Shown: piece by piece, positions 30,425 through 40,075 of the stretch
How the letters are laid out: each line of letters begins with the position of its first letter
Numbering within the stretch: position 1 is the first letter of the stretch
DNA from: Limnohabitans sp.
Lineage (GTDB): Bacteria > Pseudomonadota > Gammaproteobacteria > Burkholderiales > Burkholderiaceae_C
Length of the DNA stretch: 42,347 bases
Reading direction: 5' to 3'
Assembly (NCBI GenBank): GCA_018882835.1
Contig: VERE01000025.1
Coordinates: 1 to 42,347 of the forward strand
The notes under the pieces: model-generated
Database searches by the model: none
Told to the model about the DNA's origin: nothing
What the model saw: only the letters and a program-made list of their open reading frames with translations
Translations under genes and position numbers: made by a program

Positions 30425-31662
30425 TGTCGCAATTCGAGGCAAATCGGGAACCCAGCCTGCGCGACCTGTTTGCGCAGCGGCAGTTCATGCGCTATTGGGT
30501 GTCGCGCTTGACAGGCAATCTGGCCAACCAAATGTTGCTGGTGGCCATTGCTTGGCAGATGTACGAAATTACCGGCAGCGCCTGGGACCTGGGGCTGGTG
30601 GGCTTGTACCAGTTCGTGCCGGCCCTGATGCTGACCTTGTTGGCGGGGCAGGTGGCCGATCGGTTCAACCGTGGGCACATCATTCTGGCCTGTTTTGTGG
30701 CACAGACAGTCACCAGTGCGGTGCTGTGGCTGGCCGCCGTGGACGGCTGGCTTCACCGGGATCTGTTGCTGGGCTTGTCCATCGTGCTAGGGGCGGCCCG
30801 CGCCTTTCAAATGCCTGCACAGCAAGCCCTGTTACCTTTGTTGGTGGCGGAGGGCTTGTTTCCACGTGCCATGGCCTTCAGTGCCGGTGGCCTGCAAGTT
30901 TCCGTGATGGGGGGGCCTGCGCTGGGTGGCTTTTTGTTTGCCGCAGGCGCGCCGCTGGTGTACGGCGTCTGTGTGTGCCTGATGGTGTTGGCCTGCGGCT
31001 TGATGCTGCGAGTCAGAGTCGCGTCCGTGCTCACTTCCCATGAGCCTGTGACTTTGCAAACCGCGCTGGCAGGCGTGGCATTCGTCTGGCGCAGCAAACT
31101 CCTTTTAGGGGCCATCTCTCTGGATTTGTTTGCGGTGCTGTTGGGTGGGGCCACCGCCTTGCTGCCCATCTATGCCAAGGATATTTTGAACGTGGGTCCA
31201 TGGGGTTTGGGTTTGTTGCGGGCTGCGCCGGCAGCAGGGGCCCTGATCGTATCGGTGGTATTGACGCGCTGGCCCTTGCAAGAAAAGGTTGGCCGCAAGC
31301 TGTTGGCTTCGGTGGCGGTGTTTGGCCTGGCGATCATGGTGTTTGCGCTGTCGACCTCCTTCTGGCTGTCCATGGCGGCGCTGGCTTTGAGTGGCGCGGC
31401 CGACATGGTCAGCGTGGTGATTCGGCAGACCCTGGTGCAGCTTGAAACACCGGATGAGATGCGCGGGCGTGTCAGCGCCGTGAACACCATTTTCATTGGT
31501 GCCAGCAATCAGCTTGGCGAGTTCGAGTCTGGTGCGACAGCGGCTTTGATGGGTCCGGTGGCTGCAGCCCTGGTTGGCGGTCTGTGCACGGTGGGTGTGG
31601 CTTGGCTGTGGGGGCGATGGTTTCCAAGCCTGGCGCGGCGCAATCGCTTGACGCAGGAATGA
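30424..31662 (+). CDS. MFS transporter (EntS/MFS_3-like)
   Basis: 412 residues from ATG 30424 with about twelve membrane helices. The N-terminal RQFMRYWVSRLTGNLANQM and the loop GQVADRFNRGHII (the MFS D-R-x-x-R signature between helices 2 and 3) are typical of the EntS-like exporters (PF05977). The second-half loop ETPDEMRGRVSAVNTIFIG is conserved in the same group. It likely exports a small molecule by proton antiport; the substrate is unknown. It is convergent with ureD, with one base between the stop codons. Confidence 0.92.
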   Translation: MSQFEANREPSLRDLFAQRQFMRYWVSRLTGNLANQMLLVAIAWQMYEITGSAWDLGLVGLYQFVPALMLTLLAGQVADRFNRGHIILACFVAQTVTSAVLWLAAVDGWLHRDLLLGLSIVLGAARAFQMPAQQALLPLLVAEGLFPRAMAFSAGGLQVSVMGGPALGGFLFAAGAPLVYGVCVCLMVLACGLMLRVRVASVLTSHEPVTLQTALAGVAFVWRSKLLLGAISLDLFAVLLGGATALLPIYAKDILNVGPWGLGLLRAAPAAGALIVSVVLTRWPLQEKVGRKLLASVAVFGLAIMVFALSTSFWLSMAALALSGAADMVSVVIRQTLVQLETPDEMRGRVSAVNTIFIGASNQLGEFESGATAALMGPVAAALVGGLCTVGVAWLWGRWFPSLARRNRLTQE

Positions 31663-31663
31663 C

Positions 31664-32497
31664 TCAGAGCGCCCAGGTGCGTGGCGCTGTGCCCTGCAAC
31701 CCCCACACACTGTGACGCCAGTCGCTCCAGGTTTGGCGCAACAAGTCCATGGCGGGCTCCACCAGGGGTGAGAGCACGCGCAGCACCATCACCTGCGGGT
31801 GAGGCGAAGTGAGGCCAGCGCTCGGGCGTAGCGCATGGGCATGCAGGCGCGCCAGTGTTTGTTGCACCACGCGCTCCTTGGTGGCGGTACTGAAGGGGCT
31901 GCCGCTGGCCAGGACCAAGGTGGCCATGCAGCGCTGGCCGTTCAAGCCCAGGGGACTGTTCAGCAGTCGCTGGTCTTGTGCATCAATGCAACCGCGATCC
32001 AGCCACAGGCCTTGAATTTCCAGGTGCTGCTCAAACCGGCCCTGTAGAAAAGGCAATTGCGCCGTGGGCAAGCCCAGCGCCGTGATGTCCCAAGCCAACA
32101 ACTGCGCCGTGGATGCCAAGGTAAACACTGCTTTGTTCAAAGCCTGGCAGCCGTTGTAGGCCAGGCCTTCCAGGGGCAGCCATTCCAGGCGGCCGTTGGG
32201 CCCGATGTTCGCATGCACTTGCTGGGTGGCGGTCAGGCCTTCCGAGCGATAAAAGCGGGTGGCGCCCGGTGTGGTCACCAGGCCATGTGCGCCTTCTGCC
32301 ACATCGACCTGAATGTCCAGGGTGTCGCCCCCCACCAGGCCGCTGGGCGGGTGAACCAGCACGTTGTGACAGACGGCATCGCCTTCTGGATAAAGTGATT
32401 GCAAAATGCGCAGCGGGCCATCGTGCACAAAGCGCGCAACGCTGCGCTGCGCTTCACATGCGTAACGCAACGCCAGAGACGCGTGCCAGCCGGACAT
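31664..32497 (-). CDS. ureD: Urease accessory protein UreD (orphan)
   Basis: 277 residues, normal for UreD/UreH. Recognisable stretches are PLRILQSLYPEGDAVCHNVLVHPPSGLVGGD (cited as a region, about 28-58), TPGATRFYRSEG, LEWLPLEGLAYNG and the late SPLVEPAMDLLRQTWSDWR. UreD is the platform that binds urease and, with UreF and UreG, inserts nickel. Here it is the last gene of an ABC transporter operon, 17 bases behind the permease gene, and no ureA, B, C, E, F or G follows; the next gene is the convergent MFS transporter. The rest of the urease set must be elsewhere or absent. The reading frame is intact, so it is not an obvious relic. Confidence 0.92.
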   Translation of the reverse strand: MSGWHASLALRYACEAQRSVARFVHDGPLRILQSLYPEGDAVCHNVLVHPPSGLVGGDTLDIQVDVAEGAHGLVTTPGATRFYRSEGLTATQQVHANIGPNGRLEWLPLEGLAYNGCQALNKAVFTLASTAQLLAWDITALGLPTAQLPFLQGRFEQHLEIQGLWLDRGCIDAQDQRLLNSPLGLNGQRCMATLVLASGSPFSTATKERVVQQTLARLHAHALRPSAGLTSPHPQVMVLRVLSPLVEPAMDLLRQTWSDWRHSVWGLQGTAPRTWAL

Positions 32498-32514
32498 GCC
32501 GTTGTGGCGGTGGT

Positions 32515-33282
32515 TCAGCTGTTTTGGGAGCCGCGATGCGCCCAGGCGGTGGTGTGCTTTTCAATGTAGCTGAACAGCTCGTACATCACCATGGCCATGG
32601 CACCGACCACCACCAAACCACCAAAAGCCAAGCCCATTTGCATGGCCGAGCCGGCTGAAATCAGCAGGTAGCCAATGCCTTCGTTGGCGGCGGTCATTTC
32701 AGACACGGTGGTGCCCACGAACGCCAGGGTGATGGCCACCTTGAGCGAACCGTAGAAATAAGGCATGGAGCGCGGCAGGCCTACTTTGATGAGCACATCC
32801 CAGCGCTTGGCCCCCAGCACCCGCAACACGTCTTCGAGCTCGGGCTCGAGGGTGGCCAACCCTGTGGCAATGTTCACCATGATGGGAAAGAAACTGATCA
32901 AAAATGCGGTCAGGATCGCCGGCCCAATGCCGATGCCAAACCACACCACCAGGATGGGCACAAAGGCAGCCTTGGGCAGGGCGTTGAAGCCGGTCATGAG
33001 CGGGTATACAGCCGCATAGGCAAAGCGTGAGCTGCCAATGACAAAGCCCAGCAGCACGCCCACCACAATGGCAATGCCAAAGCCGGCCATGGTGACCCAG
33101 AAGGTGCGCCAGGCGTGGCCAGCAATGGTGCTGCGAAACTCGACCAGCTGTTCCCAGATGCGCAAGGGGCTGGGAAAGACGAATTCAGAAACATTGAATA
33201 GCGAGCACAAGCCTTGCCAGACCAGCAGGGTGATGACCAGCAGCACCCAGGGTGCCCAGCGTTCGATTTGTTTGGCGTTCAT
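32515..33282 (-). CDS. ABC transporter permease (NMT1/THI5-type importer)
   Basis: 255 residues with six membrane helices. It begins WAPWVLLVITLLVWQGLCSLF and shows the family features FVFPSPLRIWEQ, a GFNALPKAAFVPILVVWFG region and the ATPase-coupling loop EDVLRVLGAKRWDVLIKVGLP. It belongs to the SsuC/TauC/ThiX-like permeases. With the ATPase encoded at 33297 and the binding protein at 34122 it forms one importer, probably for a nitrogen heterocycle or similar small compound. It is 14 bases downstream of the ATPase gene and is followed by ureD. Confidence 0.92.
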   Translation of the reverse strand: MNAKQIERWAPWVLLVITLLVWQGLCSLFNVSEFVFPSPLRIWEQLVEFRSTIAGHAWRTFWVTMAGFGIAIVVGVLLGFVIGSSRFAYAAVYPLMTGFNALPKAAFVPILVVWFGIGIGPAILTAFLISFFPIMVNIATGLATLEPELEDVLRVLGAKRWDVLIKVGLPRSMPYFYGSLKVAITLAFVGTTVSEMTAANEGIGYLLISAGSAMQMGLAFGGLVVVGAMAMVMYELFSYIEKHTTAWAHRGSQNS

Positions 33283-33296
33283 GGTTCAGTTCACCT

Positions 33297-34121
33297 TCAT
33301 TGGGCAATGGGGGCGTCGGGGCGGCGCATGGCGCCAATATGGCCCCGCAGCTCGTGGACGATGTCGGTGAATTCGGGGGTGTAGGTGATTTCGAGGTCAC
33401 GCGGTCGCGGCAGCTCGATGGACTTCTTGACCACGAAGCGGCCAGGGCTCTTGCTCATGACATACACCGTGTCTGCCAGAAACACCGACTCGCGCAAATC
33501 GTGGGTGACCAAGATGACGTTGAATTTTTGCTCGGTCCACAAGTCCCGCAAGATGCACCAGAGCTCTTCGCGGGTGAAGGCATCGAGAGCGCCAAAGGGC
33601 TCGTCCAGCAGCAGCATCTTGGGCTCGTGGATCAGGGCACGGCAAATGCTGGCACGCTGTTGCATGCCACCCGAGAGCTGCCAGGGAAACTTGCGCTCGT
33701 AACCGCCCAGGCCCACATTCTTCAGCAACTGGATGGCGCGAGCTTCGTATTCGGCCTTTTTGGTCTTGAAGTTGCTGCGATAGGGTTCGACAATTTCAAG
33801 CGGCAGCAACACGTTGTCCAGGGTGGTGCGCCAAGGCAGCAGCGAGGGCGCTTGAAACGCCATGCCGCTGATCTTGAGCGGACCGTTCACCGGCTGGCCA
33901 TCCACATGGATGGTGCCCCGGGAGGGCTTTTTCAAGCCTGTGGTGAGTTTCATGAAAGTCGATTTGCCGCAACCCGAGGGGCCCACGATGGCGATGAACT
34001 CGCCCTTGCGAACCTGCAGGTTGATGTCTTCTACAGCAAAGTGGTTCTGCGCCAGCAAGTCTTCGTTGTAGGCCAGCCAGACATTTTGGAAATCGACGAA
34101 ATTTTCGGCTTGTGCAGTCAT
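33297..34121 (-). CDS. ABC transporter ATP-binding protein
   Basis: 274 residues. Walker A GPSGCGKST (47-55), Q-loop at Q90 (AFQAPSLLPW), signature LSGGMQQ (149-155), Walker B LLLDEP (170-175) and the H-loop VTHDLRE are complete. It is of the SsuB/TauB/ThiZ class that powers importers with NMT1-type binding proteins. It directly follows the binding-protein gene: the stop of that gene (34122-34124) and this ATG (34119-34121) touch. Cytoplasmic side of the inner membrane. Confidence 0.93.
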   Translation of the reverse strand: MTAQAENFVDFQNVWLAYNEDLLAQNHFAVEDINLQVRKGEFIAIVGPSGCGKSTFMKLTTGLKKPSRGTIHVDGQPVNGPLKISGMAFQAPSLLPWRTTLDNVLLPLEIVEPYRSNFKTKKAEYEARAIQLLKNVGLGGYERKFPWQLSGGMQQRASICRALIHEPKMLLLDEPFGALDAFTREELWCILRDLWTEQKFNVILVTHDLRESVFLADTVYVMSKSPGRFVVKKSIELPRPRDLEITYTPEFTDIVHELRGHIGAMRRPDAPIAQ

Positions 34122-35150
34122 TTACTTCTTCGGCAGGATGTCGAGTTCTTTGGCGGTGGGCAGGAAAGAACCGTTCCAGATGGCATCCGGGTTGACACGC
34201 GATTTGGTGTTGAACGCATCTGACACTTGGCTGGCCATCAACGCAAGGCGCGGGCCCTTGACCTGGCCAAAGCCTTCAGCGCGAGCGTCCGGGCTGTTGA
34301 TGACGGTGTCGATCGCCAGTTGCAGGCGGCGGGTTTCCAGTGCCGTGTTGATGATGCCGTCACGTGCTTTCACCGACTCGATGGCTTCAGCGGGCTTGGC
34401 AATGACTTCTTTGACGCCCTTGGTGAAGGCTTTCAGGAAGGCTTTCACAGCCTCCGGATTGTCTTTGAGCATTTTGGGCGAAGCAATGATGGCGTTGCCA
34501 TACAGCTTCACGCCGTAGTCGGGGTATTGCAGCACCACCACGTCTTCGGCTTTCACGCCACGGGCCTCGATGTTGAGCAAGGAGGTGAAGGTAAAGCCTG
34601 TGATGGCGTCAATGTCGCCACGCACCAGCATGGTCTCGCGCAAGGGGGGATCCATGGCCGTCCAGGCCACGTTGCCAACGCCATTGGCCTTGGCAAAAAT
34701 GGGGAAGGCGCGGCGGCCAGCGTCAAAAACGGGCGCGCCCAGTTTTTTGCCATTCAGGTCGGTCGGGGTCTTGATGCCAGATTTTTTCAGGGCCATGACC
34801 GATGCGGGCGTGTTGTTGTACACCATCATGATGGCCACAGGCTTGTTGGGCGCATCGGGGTTGTTGGCGTGGAATTCCATCAGGGCGGCCAGGTCGGCAA
34901 AGCCCAGGTCGTAAGCCCCCGAAGCCACACGGGTCACAGCGCCACCGGAGCCGTTACCGGCGTCAACCGTGACATCCAGCTTGGCGTCTTTGAAGTAGCC
35001 CTTGGCAGCGGGGTGAACGAACAGGGCAGCAGGGCCTTCAAAACGCCAGTCGAGTTGAAACTTGATCGGGGTGGTCTGGGCGTTTGCCAGGCCGAAGCTC
35101 AGCGACAGTGCCGAGGCCAGGACGGCCTGGAGAAAGGGGCGTTTGGTCAT
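34122..35150 (-). CDS. NMT1/THI5-like ABC transporter substrate-binding protein
   Basis: 342 residues from ATG 35150 with CAGGAG upstream; an open frame to 35237 is upstream leader. The signal peptide (TKRPFLQAVLASALSLSFG) is cleaved near ANAQ. The mature fold starts PIKFQLDWRFEGPAALFVHPAAKGYF, with GSGGAVTRVASGAYDLGFAD, the SBP_bac NMT1 pattern. Relatives bind hydroxymethylpyrimidine, riboflavin, taurine, sulfonates or purine/pyrimidine-like compounds. The neighbouring purine-degradation genes and ureD suggest a ureide, purine or pyrimidine, but the sequence does not decide. First gene of the operon with a candidate sigma-54 promoter at 35185-35200. Confidence 0.9.
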   Translation of the reverse strand: MTKRPFLQAVLASALSLSFGLANAQTTPIKFQLDWRFEGPAALFVHPAAKGYFKDAKLDVTVDAGNGSGGAVTRVASGAYDLGFADLAALMEFHANNPDAPNKPVAIMMVYNNTPASVMALKKSGIKTPTDLNGKKLGAPVFDAGRRAFPIFAKANGVGNVAWTAMDPPLRETMLVRGDIDAITGFTFTSLLNIEARGVKAEDVVVLQYPDYGVKLYGNAIIASPKMLKDNPEAVKAFLKAFTKGVKEVIAKPAEAIESVKARDGIINTALETRRLQLAIDTVINSPDARAEGFGQVKGPRLALMASQVSDAFNTKSRVNPDAIWNGSFLPTAKELDILPKK

Positions 35151-35184
35151 GAAAAACTCCTGTGAATGACTGACAAAAAAACTT

Positions 35185-35200
35185 AGCAATATCAATGCCC
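35185..35200 (-). promoter_or_regulatory. Candidate sigma-54 promoter of the NMT1-type ABC/ureD operon
   Basis: The minus strand reads GGGCATTGATATTGCT: invariant GG and GC separated by ten bases and a perfect TTGCT -12 box, but with three mismatches in the -24 region (consensus TGGCACG). The -12 GC is about 36 bases before the ATG, as in the cyanate operon. A GGTGCA half-site (35312-35317) about 115 bases further upstream could be part of an NtrC site. Confidence 0.45.
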
Positions 35201-35324
35201 GCGAAGCAACACGCCCGGCATTCTGCTGGTAGGACATTTTCCTTCAACTTCGAGCTGTCTGGCAGATTTTGTCACCCAGACTTTCCCCAGATTGGGGCAT
35301 GGCCCTTTTTTGGTGCATTTCATG

Positions 35325-35348
35325 AAAAAAGCCCTGCAGCGCAGGGCT
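35325..35348 (-). terminator. Rho-independent terminator of the purine permease gene
   Basis: On the minus strand AGCCCTGC, loop GCT, GCAGGGCT forms a perfect 8-base stem followed directly by six T. It lies 21 bases after the permease stop codon (35370) and separates that gene from the ABC/ureD operon. Confidence 0.85.
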
Positions 35349-35369
35349 TGGGTGTGAATGCTTTTGAAT

Positions 35370-36857
35370 TCAATGACTGTCAGCCTGTTTGGCCGCAGCA
35401 ATCGTGGCAGCCTCGTCTTCGTTGGCACCATTGAAGAACAGGTTCAGCAGCACGGCACTCAACGAGGCCAGCAAAATTCCCGACTCGATCAGGGGGTGCA
35501 GGCTGTGCGGCATCCACTGTTTGAAGTTGGGCGCGATCAGCGGAATCATGCCGATGCCAATGGAAATCGCCACCACCAAGGCATTGAAACGGTTGTTGCG
35601 AAAATCCACGCCCCCCAGAATGCGAATGCCAGTGGCTGCCACCATGCCAAACATGACCAGCCCTGCGCCCCCCAGCACCACGGTGGGCAGGGATTCGACC
35701 AGCGCGGCCATTTTGGGCAAGACGCCCAGGACGATCAGGATCACGCCTCCGGCCACGCAGACGAAGCGGCTTCGCACGCCCGTCACAGCCACCAGGCCCA
35801 CGTTCTGGGAGAAGCTGGTGTAGGGGAAAGTGTTGAAGATGCCGCCAATCAGGGTACCCAAGCCATCGGTGCGCAGGCCTCGTGTGAGCGCTGGGCGGTC
35901 AACATGACGCCCCGTCATTTCGCCCAGCGCCAGGAACATGCCGGTGGACTCGATCATCACCACGATCATGACCAGGGTCATGGTCAGGATCAGGATCGGG
36001 TCGAAGACGGGTGCGCCAAACTGAAAAGGCAGAACCACGTCAAACCAGGCCGCCTTGCCCACTTTGTCGAAATTCATCAGGCCCATGGCCGTAGCTACCA
36101 CACCGCCAATGACGATGCCCAACAACACGGAGATGTTGGCCAGAAACCCTTTGGCATATTTGGCAATCAGGAGGATGGAGACCAACACCAGGGCGGCAAT
36201 GCCCACGCCCGTCAAGTCGGCGTACTTGGGGTTGGGAACCTTGGGCAGCAAGGCCAGGTCTTTCGGGACAGCGGGCAGGGTGGAGCCGGGTGCAGAGGCC
36301 GCAGCGCCAATCTCGGACAGCCACTTGGCATGCTCCGGGTTGACGATGCTGGGCGCCGTGGGGCCAAAGGGGTTGCCAAAAATCCAGTTGATGCCGATGC
36401 GCATCAGGCTGATACCAATGACAGCAATGATGGTGCCGGTGACCACGGGTGGGAAGAAGCGCAACAAGCGACTCATGATGGGCGCAATCAGGATGGAGAT
36501 CACCCCCGCGCCAATGATGGCCCCGAAGATCAGTTGCGCCCCCGCTGCGCCTGGGGTGCTGTTGGCCATGGCGACCATGGGACCGACGGCCGCAAAGGTC
36601 ACGCCCATCATGACGGGGAGTCTAATGCCAAACCACTGGGTCGCACCAAGGGATTGAATCAGGGTCACCAAGCCGCAGACAAAGAGATCGGCCGAGATCA
36701 GCATGGCCACTTGTTCAGGGCTGAGCTTGAGCGCGCGCCCCACGATGAGCGGCACAGCCACGGCGCCGGCATACATCACCAGCACGTGTTGCAGGCCAAG
36801 CGCAGTGAGCTTGCCTGTGGGCAAACGCTCGTCAACGGGATGAGTGGAGAGGGTCAT
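35370..36857 (-). CDS. NCS2 family xanthine/uracil permease
   Basis: 495 residues from ATG 36857 with CAGGAG upstream; a longer frame to 36947 crosses the operator region. Twelve to fourteen membrane segments are present, starting LGLQHVLVMYAGAVAVPLIVG-like sequence at about 18-38. The NCS2 signature QNVGLVAVTGVRSR and the substrate-site acid in ESTGMFLALGE are intact. This subfamily (XanP/UapA/PucJ-PucK) imports xanthine, urate or other purines by proton symport. It is the purine entry step of the cluster. Two TATAC palindromes lie 50-75 bases before its start, and a strong terminator follows it. Confidence 0.93.
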   Translation of the reverse strand: MTLSTHPVDERLPTGKLTALGLQHVLVMYAGAVAVPLIVGRALKLSPEQVAMLISADLFVCGLVTLIQSLGATQWFGIRLPVMMGVTFAAVGPMVAMANSTPGAAGAQLIFGAIIGAGVISILIAPIMSRLLRFFPPVVTGTIIAVIGISLMRIGINWIFGNPFGPTAPSIVNPEHAKWLSEIGAAASAPGSTLPAVPKDLALLPKVPNPKYADLTGVGIAALVLVSILLIAKYAKGFLANISVLLGIVIGGVVATAMGLMNFDKVGKAAWFDVVLPFQFGAPVFDPILILTMTLVMIVVMIESTGMFLALGEMTGRHVDRPALTRGLRTDGLGTLIGGIFNTFPYTSFSQNVGLVAVTGVRSRFVCVAGGVILIVLGVLPKMAALVESLPTVVLGGAGLVMFGMVAATGIRILGGVDFRNNRFNALVVAISIGIGMIPLIAPNFKQWMPHSLHPLIESGILLASLSAVLLNLFFNGANEDEAATIAAAKQADSH

Positions 36858-36904
36858 TGTGTCTCCTGAAAAAGGGAGGGAACAGGAAGGATTGCATGCC
36901 AAAC

Positions 36905-36912
36905 TGTATACA
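36905..36912. promoter_or_regulatory. TGTATACA palindrome, candidate GntR operator (permease promoter, site 1)
   Basis: The same 8-base palindrome occurs at 41770-41777 between gntR and uraH. It lies 48 bases upstream of the permease ATG, where a -10/-35 region is expected, so a bound repressor would block transcription. Confidence 0.55.
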
Positions 36913-36927
36913 AAACATGGAAAATTC

Positions 36928-36933
36928 GTATAC
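36928..36933. promoter_or_regulatory. GTATAC palindrome, candidate GntR operator (permease promoter, site 2)
   Basis: A second, shorter copy of the core (GTATAC in CGTATACTG) is centred 22 bases from site 1, about two helical turns. Two dimers could therefore bind the same face. Confidence 0.45.
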
Positions 36934-37032
36934 TGGATTACCCTCATCCGGGTCCTTCATCGCCAACAAAGCGCGGCGATCTGTCTCCGCAGAGAGCTTG
37001 CCGTGGCCCTGATAGGGGCCAGACAATCCAGC

Positions 37033-38277
37033 TCAGGTGAGGAGGTCGTGCAGGGTGCGGGCGATCACGCGGGTGGCGCGGCGCAGGTCTTCCAGCACCA
37101 GGCGCTCATCGGCACGCTTGGCATGCGACTCCAGCACGGTGCGCGGCCCAGCGCCATAAATCACGCCCGGCACGCCTTGCGCGACATACAAGCGCACGTC
37201 GGTGTAAAGCGGTGTGCCCATCGCTGGGATAGGCTCGCCGAAGACTTCTTGCCCATGCCTCTGGATGGCCGTGACCAAGGGCGCGTTGCCCGGCAATGGC
37301 TTCATGGCATGGGCCAGCAGCAAACGTTTGATGTCAACATGAATCTGGTGGTCTGCCGGGCGTCCCTGATTGAACTGCTCCACCGCATGTTGAATCACCT
37401 GGCGAATGTTGGCTTCCACCTCCACCGGGTTCTCTTCGGGAATCATGCGCCGGTCCAGTTTGAAGCTCACCTTGCCGGGGACCACATTGGTGTTGGTGCC
37501 ACCCTCGATGCGCCCGACGTTGAGGTAGGGGTGGTTGATGCCGTCGACACCGGATGTGACTTGTTGGTACAGCGTGTTTTGCGCATACAGCGACTGCAAG
37601 ATTTGCACCGCGCCTTGCAAGGCATCGACACCGGTTTCTGGAATGGCGGCATGGGCCATCTTGCCGTGGACTGTCACTTCCATTTGCAGGCAACCGTTGT
37701 GGGCAGTGACCACCTGGTAGCTGAAGCCTGCCGCAATCATCAGGTCGGGTTTTGTCAGGCCTTGTTTCAAAAGCCAGCCAGGGCCTAATTCACCGCCAAA
37801 CTCTTCGTCGTAAGTGAAGTGCAATTCCACGCCGCCTTTGAGCGGCAGGCCCAAGGACTCCAGCGCGCGCACCGCAAAGGTGAAGGTGGAGAAATCGGAC
37901 TTGCTGACCGCGCTGGCGCGGCCAAAGAGTTGGCCATTTGCAATCTCGCCGCCGTAGGGGTCATGGGTCCAGCCTTCGCCGGGCGGGACCACGTCGCCAT
38001 GGGCGTTCAGCGCAATCGTGCGGCCCTCGCCATAGCGGCGGCGCACGATCAGGTTGGTGATGGTTTCCAGGCCGTAGGCCTTGACTTCGGCCGCCGGCAC
38101 AGCATGCTTTTCAGCCTCGAAACCCATGGGGCGCAACAACTCGGCGGTGCGCTCTGCATGGGGCGCGTTGTTGCCCGGGGGGGTGTCGGTGGGCACACGC
38201 ACGAGTTCCTGCAGGAAGCGGACTTGCTCGTCAAAGTGTTGGTCAATCCAGGCGTCGAGTTGGGCGTAGGCGGTCAT
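37033..38277 (-). CDS. M20 family amidohydrolase/deacylase in purine cluster
   Basis: 414 residues of the ArgE/DapE/CPG2-like M20 group. H93 and D95 (LNAHGDVVPPGEGW), the catalytic DEE (157-159) and a C-terminal H (LESHAKRADE) are present, with a dimerisation insert between. Where the family usually has GRGxxDxKG, with Asp bridging the two metals, this protein reads GRASAVSKSDFS: Val126 stands at the Asp place and D129 lies three residues later. I recall SKSDF-type variants, so D129 may take over. It lies 16 bases behind the uraD-allC fusion, so a ureide such as an N-carbamoyl or ureidoglycolate-like compound is a reasonable but unproven substrate. Confidence 0.83.
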   Translation of the reverse strand: MTAYAQLDAWIDQHFDEQVRFLQELVRVPTDTPPGNNAPHAERTAELLRPMGFEAEKHAVPAAEVKAYGLETITNLIVRRRYGEGRTIALNAHGDVVPPGEGWTHDPYGGEIANGQLFGRASAVSKSDFSTFTFAVRALESLGLPLKGGVELHFTYDEEFGGELGPGWLLKQGLTKPDLMIAAGFSYQVVTAHNGCLQMEVTVHGKMAHAAIPETGVDALQGAVQILQSLYAQNTLYQQVTSGVDGINHPYLNVGRIEGGTNTNVVPGKVSFKLDRRMIPEENPVEVEANIRQVIQHAVEQFNQGRPADHQIHVDIKRLLLAHAMKPLPGNAPLVTAIQRHGQEVFGEPIPAMGTPLYTDVRLYVAQGVPGVIYGAGPRTVLESHAKRADERLVLEDLRRATRVIARTLHDLLT

Positions 38278-38293
38278 GTGATCGGTCCGTGTG

Positions 38294-40066
<1,773 letters not shown>

Positions 40067-40075
40067 GGGATGCTT

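Noticed and set aside
35285..35311. CCCCA-GAT-TGGGG hairpin followed by a T run as a second terminator
   Set aside because: The T run is separated from the stem by about eight bases and no plus-strand gene ends here; the nearby hairpin at 35325-35348 explains termination of the permease.
35358..36869. 503-codon open frame antisense to the NCS2 permease
   Set aside because: Low-complexity His/Gln/Gly-rich translation without domains; the minus strand encodes an unmistakable permease.
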